Assembly (NCBI GenBank): GCA_035048485.1
Contig: CM068590.1
Span: 3,508,093 to 3,572,092 of the forward strand
Length of the DNA stretch: 64,000 nt
Direction: 5' to 3'
Source: Pteria penguin
Taxonomy: Eukaryota; Mollusca; Bivalvia; Pterioida; Pteriidae
A program made the translations under genes and the position numbers. This document shows positions 35,101 through 47,100 of the stretch, one piece after another (positions within the stretch are counted from its first letter, which is position 1; each line of letters opens with the position of its first letter). The notes beneath the pieces were generated by a model that did not search any database, was not told the origin of the DNA, and saw only the letters and a program-made list of their open reading frames with translations.

Positions 35101-38100
35101 ACAAAAGTATTGAAAAAATTTCCACATGACAAACAAATCTCCAATCCCAGTAAAAAAAAAGGAATCTGTCACTCTCTGTAAAGTTTCTCCTAAACCAGAG
35201 GTCAGTGGTACTTAAATTCATTAATTAATTGCCTGATGCATTGCATACAAATTTAGACCTTTGCAACGGACCCACCTGAAGCAGTGAGGGATCTTTTATG
35301 TGCCACGCCTACCAAGACACAGGACCTCGGTTTTTACTGTCTCATCTGAAAGACAGAACATCGGTGTGCCCAGGGCTGGAGTCAAACCCTTTACCTCTCG
35401 ATCATAAGCCCAGCACCTTTTCCACTAGGCCACACTGGCTTCAGTAGTACTTAAATTATTACTCCCAAACAGATTCACTGAATACTATAAAGGTATCAAA
35501 AAATCTACTTCCTTACAAACAAATCACATATCACCATAAAAAAAGATAATAATTTTTTCAAACAGAAAATGAATCAGAATCTGAAACAAACATACCATTC
35601 CCCACACTAAGATGTACATGTATTGGTGTTGTGAACTTGCAGAAATAATTTGTTATATGGTAGACATACTTCTCAACCAAAGTTTTTGTTTTGTTTTGTT
35701 TTTGGGTTTTTTTTTGTACTTTTTGTAGGGGAGAGGTGGGTGTTTTGATCTATTTATCACAAACTTTATGTTTCAATCTGAATTGGTAGGGTCGTAGTAT
35801 TTTAAAGTCAACCGCATGCACACCACTGGAGGGACTTAGTACATTATAAACATATTGTTTTAATTTGATAATCAAAAATATTTTTTTCTTTTTCTACAGA
35901 AAGATGATGATGCCTCATCCACCAAGAGTGGCAGCAGTACTGGCACAACGCTGCCACGCGGCACAAAATCACGGCCAGTAAAACCGCCCACTCCGCCCCT
36001 GGCAGAGTCTGAGGAAGCTGTAGGAATGGAGGATCCCCTTGCCGAGGATCTCTCACCCCTGGAGAAGCTAGCCAAGGCTGCTAAGTTGATGAACCCACAG
36101 CAGTTCGAGCTTCCCAGAGATATAGCCTGTACTATACCCCTTCCAGGTATTGTATTTCTCCAGTTTCGATGACTTATTGGAGGATATTTTATCATAATAA
36201 GGGTGTCAGTGAATAATAAGACTTCTTGGAATTTTAGTTATCTTTTCATTCAAGTTGGTCATGCATCCATCCTGCTTGTACCTTAACCGACACTTTGGAA
36301 ACATCTTACAAGTGCGACAGTGATTCATCAGAATTTGAGCATTAATTATTTGTGACGTCACAGAGAATCTGATTTATTTGCAAGGTCACATGTCTGAAGT
36401 CATGGTCATTCAAGGACATACTTTACATTTTGGTGTTGAGCTTGCTTTGTAGGACAATGTCAAAGGTCAAAATCAGACAAGGTCATACTTTACCTCTCAG
36501 TTTTTGCTTGCTTTGTAGTTATTATTAAGGAACGAATCAACAATGTATTCTAGGCTAGGGACTTGAACTACTGACCTGAAATCACATGACCTCAAAATCA
36601 GATATAAGAACAACAATACTCTGATCTGAAGTCTTGCCAGTCGTTAACATTGACTACTACATGTATAGCCCTCTGACTTGAATAACCTATTGATTTTGAT
36701 CACAAGAACATGCTGACTTGAGTCATCTGTGGTATCTCTACTGAAATGTTCGCTGAAAAACTTCCTCAACCAGTCTAGATACAGAAATTAAGAACATAAA
36801 ATGTATTACCGGGATTTCAGGTTCCAGCAAGAGGAAGTGGTGGGGAAGAGATCGTAACCCGAACAAGAAGTTGGCTCACGAAATGGATAATGCAATGGTT
36901 CCTCTCCCTGCCAAACTCTGCTTTACTTGCAATAAGTAAGTCACAGAGATATATATCCATACAGATATTTCTTTTTTTAATTTTGTTTCAGATTATTTGA
37001 TAAATACATGTGTATATAAGATTGGACTTATGTCGTTCGTGTTGCATTTGGAGTAATTTGGTGTAATTGTTAAGCACTTGGCTTGTGGTGCTTGAGAATT
37101 GGATTTGAATCCTGGATATGTTTATCTTTATGTAGTTGATAACCTCTTGCTTCCATGTCTTGATGTGAGAAATGAGGCAGAAAGCAGTGGTATGAATCCT
37201 CTATCAGCCATCCAAGCTTTATGTTGTTAAAATGTTCATAAAATGCTCCCACTATTATCCTGAAAGAAGTGTTTCTTCTGGCATACCAGGTACTCTAAAC
37301 ATATCGTATTGTAAAGGCAAATGTATTTTAAGATTCAGATAAACTTGTTCGCAAGGTGTTTTCCTTTTGCCTCTCAAACAAAAAAGTACTGTAGCATAAC
37401 TTGCCTCGTAGCATGATTGACGAAAATATATGCAGACATTGGTTTTATAGTGGGTTCTCTTTTGGGCAGAAGTTAGGATGTAATTTGTATTTTGTTTGCA
37501 GGAGCTGTCGAGTTGGGCCTTTAATACAATGTGATTACTGCCCTTTACTGTTCCATATGGACTGCTTAAATCCTCCCCTGGCATCACTCCCGACCAACAG
37601 ATGGATGTGTCCAAACCATCCAGAACATGCAGTGGTAAGCTTACTGATCAGTCTGTGGTATCAGGGTTAAATAGACTTTTTATACCTACAAATGTATGTA
37701 GGTAAAACATGTAGCAGAAGTGAGATGTGACATTGTCAACCAGTACCGTTGTTCGGTACCAATAATTTTCTAGGTGTGTGAAGTAAATTTAATGAAGGCC
37801 TGATTGGAGTCTTCTGTACCTGAACGAAAATGTGTTGTTAGAGGTTAGAGCTTCATTTGAATTACTTGGTCTGTATGAATTACTTGGTCTATATGAATTA
37901 CTTCGTTTGTATGAATTACTTGGTCTGCATGAATTACTCGGTCTGTATGAATTACTTGGTCTTTAGGAATTACTTTGTATGAATTACTTGGTCTATATGA
38001 ATTATTCTATATGAATTACTTGGTCTGTATGAATTACTCAGTCTGTATGAATTACTTGGTCTGTATGAATTACTTGGTCTATATGAATTACTTGGTCTGT

Positions 38101-41100
38101 ATGAATTACTTGGTCTGCATGAATTACTCAGTCTGTATGAATTACTTGGTCTGTATGAATTACTTCGTTTGTATGAATTACTTGGTCTATATGAATTACT
38201 TGGTCTGCATGAATTACTTGGTCTGTATGAATTACTTGGTCTCTAGGAACAGCTTGGTTTCTAGGAATTACTTGGTATATATGAATAACTTGGTCTGTAT
38301 GAATTACTTGGTCTGTATGAATAGCTTGGTCTCTAGGAATTACTTGGTATATATAAATTACTTTGTATGTATTACTTGGTCTATATGAATTACTTGTCTT
38401 GTGAAAACTTTACTGGTCAGACAGAAATTAACTATGCTGTGTGAAACAGTCTTTAATAAGGCAAAATATCCTATAGGGGTCAAAATGTTATGTGGACACT
38501 GAAGTCTGTGAAATTTAGGATTTTTGCGTCTGATGTTTCAAGGAAAAAACTGATCGGTACTCTTCATCTACCTTTTTATGTCATCATTTCCACATGTTTC
38601 ATTGTTCATTCATGCTTTATGTACTATTTGTTACATGATCATGTCTAAAATTGAAGTGCATTGTCATATAGTATATTTTCTGTCTCCCAGGATCAACTCT
38701 TGTTGAAGTCCTTGAGTCTGTCTGAACGCGTCAAATTGTGGGACAAGTTTCATGGCCATGTCAATCAGCACACAGTTAAAGTGCATTTCGTCAACAAAGT
38801 TCACAGAGAGAGTCCTCCCTTCAGAATAAAAAGGCGTCATCCAAAGCGTAAATCCATTGCGGTGAGTACATCTCGAGCGCCTACCTATACCTATTGACTA
38901 GCAGCTGTCTGATAAACCCATATGAAAACTTAGATAGATACTTTGCAATGGTTGAAAAAAAGAAATACAGTGGCTCAGTGACTAAGGTGTTCAATTAAAG
39001 ACCTGAAAGTCTTGGGTTTGAATACCACTAGAAAACTTATGTACCAGATGAGTCAAGAAAAGAAAAAAAGAATTCACTGTATAACTTGAAACAATGTTTC
39101 TGCATGGCTCAGATGACTTTAGTAGCTTCGTTAAAGTGCTAGTACAGGGGGGAAACTTTGTAAGAAAATCTTAACTTTTAAAATTTAGGAGCCCACTAAA
39201 ATTTTCACTGGCCCACATCTTTTCAATGTACTTGTTCAATTATACAGATGAAATTCCAGAATAATGAATGCATGTTTTGTACAAGAGATTTTAATTTATT
39301 CAAAATACACAATTTATTCAAATTCAAATTTATTCAATGTATTCAAGGATGAAAGGGCAACTAAACGAAATGGCCGATGTGAGTTCGTTTGGTTGCCACT
39401 TCATTCTTGATCGTTTTGAAATTGACCAATTGCATTTAATCATAGTAGTCAAATATTCTACTAGGGATATATTATATTGATAGAACTACCTTATCTGTAC
39501 AATATTGTCTACAGAAAAAAGGAATCCTGCCCTTCCTGATAGATTTTATTAAACCTTACGCATAAATCGATAAAACGTCTATGATCGAAAAGGAAAATGA
39601 GCGAGACGACACTTTAATCATTCGGAACTATCTTGCACTTTACTCGACACTTATTACGTAGGAAAAGGTCGATGTTATACAAATGACATTTTATTGAGTG
39701 TAACAGGAACTTCGCACATAAACTGCCATGCTGTGATGAGCAAAGACCTCTCGATGTCTTACGAAAATTACATTCGCCAAGTGAGCGATTTCTTTTGAGA
39801 TTTCACAAGCCCACACCCAAGAACTGGTTGCCAATGTGAGTGAGCGAGTGGAAAGTTTCCCCTCTGTAGTATGACTGAGTGCTTTAGGTCAAGACTGAAT
39901 GGTTCAGGGTTCGAATCCCCTGAATTGTTTCAGTTTACATGTAGAGTATCTTTGAGAACTTAATTACAGAAATTTAAAACTCCCATACCAGTTGTAATTT
40001 ATTGACATATGATGTTAGGTACCAGAGGCCATCAAGCTTCAGTATCAGTACCCTCCCAGTATGCTGCCAGGCATACCCAGACCAGTACGACTGGGGGACG
40101 AAAACAGGAACACAGACTCGATGGAGGAGGCCACACCTGAAGAACAAGAGGAGGTAACTCTTAATAAATAACAAGAGAAGGTCACTCTTAATATTTAACA
40201 AGAGGAGATAACTCTCAATACATGTAAATAACAGAAGGTAACTCTTAATATGTACCAAGAAAAGATAACTCATTGTAACAAGAGAAAGTTACTCTTCATA
40301 AGGAACAAGAGGAGGTAACTCTGGGAATTCATATTTTACGACTCCAAACTTTACAGTCACAAACATCAAGATCATATAATGTTACATGCATTTTGCTTTA
40401 ACAAATAACCATAACAAAACTTATTTTTGTTGATGTCTTATTTTGTCGTTTGAGGCTTTTATGGATGGATTACCTGAAGTATCTTATTGTATATAAAGGG
40501 GGCAATAGCAGAATTAAGTAACATGACTTTAGGATCTGGCAAAGTTTGATCAATAGCATGCTTGGCTGGAAGTCGGAGGAGAGTTCCTCTGTTGGTACGC
40601 CAGCATGGATTTCAATAATAGCCAGCAGCCGGCAAAATATCACTGCTTCAAATGACAGAAATCGTAGTTTCGAATTTCCTCTGTTCTTAAATTTATTACT
40701 CGCATTCACACATACAGTGCTCAAAATGATACGTCTCAAATTTCTAAATAACCTCCTCAAATAATTCTTACCGAAAACCCTGCGCCAGTGTCCTGAGACA
40801 GTAAGAAAAACTGGGTCCCATGTCATGGTAGATTATTGCAGGAAAAAAATCTCCACTGTTATGCTTTGGTGTTCTGCATAGATTTAAATTTCTGCGCAAT
40901 GTTTGAGGTAGATGTCATCACCATGTGATATTGCTGTGACATAAAACAAAAAGTAAACCATATGTAATATCGACTCTGGGTAACAATACTTTTATCAAGT
41001 TTTGAAGTGTTTCTCTTATGTTTCAGTGGTTAACGGCTGTGGTAGCATTACAAACAAATATAGCCAAACATTTAGCTCAGAAACAGATTCAGAAGAATTC

Positions 41101-44100
41101 TGTGGAGGGGGATAACTCTTGTCGGACAGACAGTTTAAGGCCTGAGAAGCCTACAGCATCTGTGCAACCTGTAGTGCAAGGAGGTGATCATAGTGAACAT
41201 AATAGTTCGCCAGACAAGGACAGTGGTCAGTGTGATGTGGATATGCTGAATGGCCCGCTGGACATTAGTAAAGGAGGGGCTGTATCCCTCCTCAACCCTT
41301 TCACGAACAGTGTGTCCTCCCCGGTTAATGGTGACATAGGGGAGACAAGTAAATCAAAATCAGACACGGTTGTAATGCGAGCACGTAGAGACAGTGTTGA
41401 AGGCACTCAGTCTAACATTATGCGTGTGAACTGGACGACAGAAAAGTCCTCATCGTCTGTGACTTCAAATAAAAATTTTGTTATTAGTGCTATAAGTAAA
41501 GTAAACAATGCAGTGGTAACGAAAGTGTTAGGTTCAACGCAAGGAGGGAAAATTCTCACAAACAATCTGGCAGCTAAAAATAGCAATTCGATATTATCAC
41601 CACGTGTGGCGAGTCAGTCAGGAATTAAAGTCTCAGCAATCCAGGGTAAAACAACCACCACAGGTAAAGTATCGCTCATTAATGACGTTAGAAATAAAGT
41701 AATAGTAGGTGCATCGCCCATTGGCTTGATTGCTGCACATCATTTCCAATGTTATTGGAGAAAATACATCTGCTCTAATTTGCTCTTGAAATTCTAAAGT
41801 TTGACAAATCTGCAAATGCAGTAATTGTAATCCATTCAAAGTAACTCCAACGTTTAAGCTTAATCTTAATCATACATGATAAAACCCAACAATATTGAAT
41901 TCTAAATGCTAAATTAGTTTATTTTACTCCAACACTGTAATTTTACTATGGGCACCACCAATTTGGGTCAGGTTGGATCGTCTTTACATGACACACTGTC
42001 CTATCTGAATCTGTTGCAATTAAGTAATGATCTGTTAGTACATGATTTCAATTCTCACATACATGATTTCAATTCTCACATTCTTTTGTCATGAATAAAT
42101 GCATCAAGGAGAACATGAAAATATAAATTCTGCGGAAATAATATGTTCAGTAGATAAATGGGTGAATACAGATGAACCTGAACCAAATGGGTGCCCATGC
42201 TGTGCTTCTATGTTTGTTAACAAATCTGCATTGTTTCTTCTGTTTGTTCACAAATCTGCGTTGTTTCTACTTTGTTCACAAATCTACGTTGTTTCTTCTT
42301 TGTTCACAAATCTGTGTTGTTTCTTCTTTGTTTGTTCACAAATCTGTGTTGTTTCTTCTTTGATGTACTGGTTTGAGTAATCAGTAGTAAAGCAGGATAG
42401 AATCTTTTGAATTTTTTGGAAATTGTCTCCAAACTATGAAGAAATCATGGTTCATGCATTTGTACAGAAAATATGTATAAATTTGTAAATTGATACAGTT
42501 CAGTCAAGGTGTTGTAAAACTATTCCATTCATCTTAGTGATTCTGATCCATCTTAATTTAGAAATTTCACAGAATATGGTGAATTAATAGAAAGGTGTGA
42601 AAAGGCACAAATAATTCATGCTTTGAAACACATTGTTTTATGTTGTTTTGCCTGACTGTTTTATGGTTTTTCTCCAAAATTCCAGTCTTCGCTATAACTC
42701 AGACATAGTGACTTGAATCCTTTAAATAATTTAAACCCCCATTTTGTTTACAACTTGTCCATTAGATATTTCATTATACAGAGTTATATCCCATCTGAGC
42801 AGATACCTGATGTCAAACCATTGTGACATCATACAATTTCTATATCATTTCCCATAATTTTACACCAGTTTTCCATAGAACTGGTTGACGTCACAATGGT
42901 TTGACTTCAGATACCTGCTCATATGGGAAATAACTCTGTATAACAAAAAGGCGCAATACCTCAAATCACATACGGAATGTACTTTTCTTTGTACTTGGCA
43001 TTTTGTTAGCCTAGCAGTGATGATCAGATGACATTTTAAGGAAAGAATCTTTATTTCAGGAGCAAAGCCTGGATCCTCCCCTGTTGGCAGCAATAATCAT
43101 GGGACAGGGAGTAAATCCAGTAACCAAGGCAACAGTACTAACTCCTCCTCATCATCATCCAATGCAATTGTATCTCTCAATAATTCACTGCAGCAGTGCC
43201 TTGACGGTTCAGGAGGTAGGTTCAGTACAGTACAGGTGTTGTATCAATTTTCCAACGGCAACAGTGGGCCAAACCTAGGTGCAAATTCAAGAATTATGCA
43301 ATTTGCTACATGTGTTTTATAAAGGTGTAAATGAGCACAGGTAAATATTTTCACATGCAGTCAAGTGTGGCTATTAACATGATACTAAAATGATGTAAAA
43401 TAAACTTATTGTAGATAAAGAACTCAGCAAATTAGATGATAAACTAATACAGATATTGGCATGGCAACGGTTACAGCAGCTACTTCCTTCTAAATCAGCG
43501 CCACCAAGCACTCCTGTTTCCAAAGGGAATGACGACAGTCTTCCTAATCAAGGTAACAAGGCAACTCTCGATCAGAGCGTTTGAGAATTTGAAAAACTGA
43601 AACAGATCTGTCTCATTCCACCTATTTTGATTTAAATTATGATATATTTGTAAGTTGATCCATTTCCATGACTTTCTACTTGTATGTTTATGAATAATTT
43701 TGTGATAGATTAAATAATAAAAATATTGTTTGGACTTGACGGAGGACGGATGTGCGGAGTAAGTATGTTCTAAGAAGGAAGATTGGTGGTACAATTCAGC
43801 AAAATCCTGTAATTATATTATAGCTAGATGTTGATCCAGTTCAGATATTCAGATGTTGATCTAGTTTGTGTTGTTTGATTATATCATGAATTGATATATC
43901 GGTAGTACTAAGTTATTACAGGTGAATTTAGTCATCACATTGTAATCTAAATCTATGCAGATAAGTTGGTGCAAGATCTAAGTTTCTGTTGAAAGGCACC
44001 AGTCTTTAACTTGTTTCGGACTTTTTTGTAAACAAACTTCTTTCACATGATGTGGTGATAATTTTCTTCTTACAGGGGCAGCGGACATCAAGGCGCGAGC

Positions 44101-47100
44101 AGTACTGTGTCCTCTCACAACAAAAGGTCAGCCTATCCCAATGCCATATCGCACCCTGAATATCGGAACAGGTTAGTGAGTGAACAAACCATGTCTGGTA
44201 TAGGTAATTCTATGTCCTCTCTTATCTAAAGGTCAGTCCATCTCGATGCCATATCGTAGCCCTGAACATTTGAATAGGTCAGTGAACAAACCATGTCTGG
44301 TATAGGTAAATCTGTGTCCTGTCATAACTAAAGGTCAGCCCATCCTAATGCCATATCACAGCCCTGAACATTGGAATAGGTCAGTGAACAAACCATGTCT
44401 GGTATAGGTAAATCTGTGTCCTGTCATAACTAAAGGTCAGCCCATCCTAATGCCATATCACAGCCCTGAACATTGGAATAGGTCAGTGAACAAACCATGT
44501 CTGGTATAGGTAAATCTGTGTCCTGTCATAACTAAAGGTCAGCCCATCCTAATGCCATATTACACTCTGAATACCAGAACAGGTTAGTGAACAAACCTTG
44601 TCTGGTATAGGTAAATCTGTGTCCTGTCATAACAAACGGTCAGCCCATCCTAATGCCATATCACACTCTGAATATCGGAACAGGTTAGTGAACCGACCGA
44701 GTCTAGTATGGGTAATAAACCTGGAAGCTGGACAGAGGATCACTTGATCTCAGTCAGTACTGGGAAGAACACTGGTTCAGAGATGCAGGTCAATTGAAGG
44801 GTTTATCTCTTCTTAGAGATGTTAAAATGTCATCTGGGTCAAAGGCAAGCTTGATACCCTATCACTTATATAGCAAGGAAGGACAAACCTTAAGTACCTG
44901 ATCAAGCAGTTGTATGCTTGTACACAATATAATTGAAGAAAACCTGTGTGTGACTTGAAAAAAAAACTAAACAAATCTTTGTGCTTTGTCTAGATTGAAT
45001 TCTTTCTTTAGATGGGTGCCAGTCTCTGACCTTTCTCAGTAGGTATTCTGTACAAATTACATTGCTCCTTTCTTTGTTACAGGTGCAGACATGGACATGT
45101 GTTTACTTCATTATGGACATTGCAACTTCATCTCACCTAAGCATGCTTTCATCTTCTATGACGAGGTAAAAACACAATTTAATTTAACTACACTTATATC
45201 ATCTTATATACTAATACTTGCATTTAGCAAGTTACATTGCAGCTGTTTTCTACAGGTTTTAAATATCATTGATAAGAGAAAAAAATTCATAATATACCGT
45301 ATTCACTCGTGTATAGTACGCATCCGTGTATAATACGCACCCCCAACTTTTGGAAAATAATTGGAGAAAAAGTCTACATCTCGTGTATAATACGCAGGTA
45401 AAATTGCCGGATAAGCAAGTGATCAAGAACCTCAAGTTTACATAGAAAAAATCTCTATATTACAGATTTCACTCTACGAAAAACACAATTGGTTACGCGT
45501 CTGAACCTTAGGATATTCAATGAATGGAATAAACCCAACTTCCGTAATAAAACTTAATTTATGATCCAAAAACTGTGTTGAGAGAAAGAAAACTGAAGAA
45601 TGGTTAATAAAATTGCAATTAGTATCAGGGACGTGTATATATGTGTTATATACGTCCCTGTTAGTACTCTTGATAAAATACCGATAATGAAGCACAGCCG
45701 TCATTTTCTATATATTTTACACTCATTGTAGGGAAGTGTCAATCTTTGTACAAAATAAATTGATTAACACAGCAGTAAAGGTAGAAGAAATGCGAACAAC
45801 CAATTATCCCAGTGGGGTGTACGGCAATGGCCGATTGTTTGACCGCGAAGCCATTTCACCTTGATTGACGATGATAAGATAATTGGATTGCATCGGCACT
45901 TGTTATTTTAAAATATGCTATTCTCATATGTAAAAACATCTTCATTTCAGCACATATTGTTAAGTGTACAACACAAGGAGGTAAAACTGAAATAATAATC
46001 TCTTTATCAAGCGTCTAAAATCCATTTCAGTGGTCAAGTGGGGGTTCCCAAACTCTAATGGTCATGTTCTGATCGTTGTTAGCGGACATTTACGCAATAT
46101 CGCTACGGAAATATTAATTCTTATGTCTGGAAAAAAGGTTCTTGTTTTAGATCTTGTGTATAATACGCACCTGGAAAATCGAAGTCAGATTTTATGAAAA
46201 AAAGTGTGCATTATACACAATTGAATACGGTACATATATTGTTTAATGTGGCCATGCCGGTGTCATGTCTTTCGGATGAGACGGTAAAAACCGAGGCCCT
46301 GTGTCGTGGTATGCATGGCACATTAAAGATCCCTCACTGCTTCGGATGGGTCCGTTGCAAAGGTCAAAATTTGTATGCCCCGCATCAGGCAGATGCCGTC
46401 ACCATATACGTGAAATATTCGTGGTGTGACATAAAACAAAAATCAATCAATCAATCAATAAGAAGTTTAAAAATGACTTAAATGTATCAGTACATCCGTG
46501 TACTTCAGGGATTTCAATAAGAGTCAGTACCTGGCGAAATACCGCCGCCTCAAATGACAGAAACCGCTGGTGTGAATTTCTCCTAATATCAAACTTACTA
46601 CTCACATTTGTGCATACAGTGCTCAAAATGATACGCCTCCAATTTGTAAATAACTTCCTTAAATAATTCTTATTGAAAACCCTGGTACTGGGCAAATTGT
46701 CAAAAAATGTAATTCATCTATCATAAATATCTATATGATTCAAATATTTTTCACTTAACAAATCAAATGATTATGATTATTCCAAGTCATCTCTCAATAA
46801 CTCCTACTTTAAGTGTCCATTCAAAACGCTTGGAGTCAAGATGATTTCAAATGAGACACATATACATTGTACATGTACTGGTTTATAGAAAATAGAAAAG
46901 GTATTTTTGAAACTGTTGGAGTTGATGAAAAATTTCAGTTATATGTGTTTGAGGGTCAATTGTTTCTTAGTCATACATCTAACTGATCGTGAAATCATAT
47001 CTCTCATTTTTATGCCCCGGGATCAATAGATAGGGGGCATATTTTTTTTGTCCTATTTGTTTGTTTGTCTGTCTTATGTCAACGTTAACCCTGGCAATAA

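Larger units (their letters stand above)
34832..35550 (+). repeat. PHF12: Tandem duplication of the PHF12 exon 3 end and adjoining intron
   Basis: Unit 1 (34832-35164) and unit 2 (35165-35550) share TGTAAAGTTTC, CCTAAACCAGAGGTCAGT, ACTTAA-TTATTACTCCCAAA, TTCACTGAATACTA and ACAAACAAATC. Unit 1 has gained a 185-bp MITE and unit 2 a SINE. Confidence 0.85.

Noticed and set aside
37975..38388. 137-codon frame of MNYLVC repeats
   Set aside because: Translation of the 18-bp minisatellite in PHF12 intron 6.
41664..41797. Extension of PHF12 exon 9 through the open frame to 41797
   Set aside because: The ACAG|GTAAAG donor at 41663 joins in phase to exon 10, which carries conserved PHF12 sequence; the read-through is intron.
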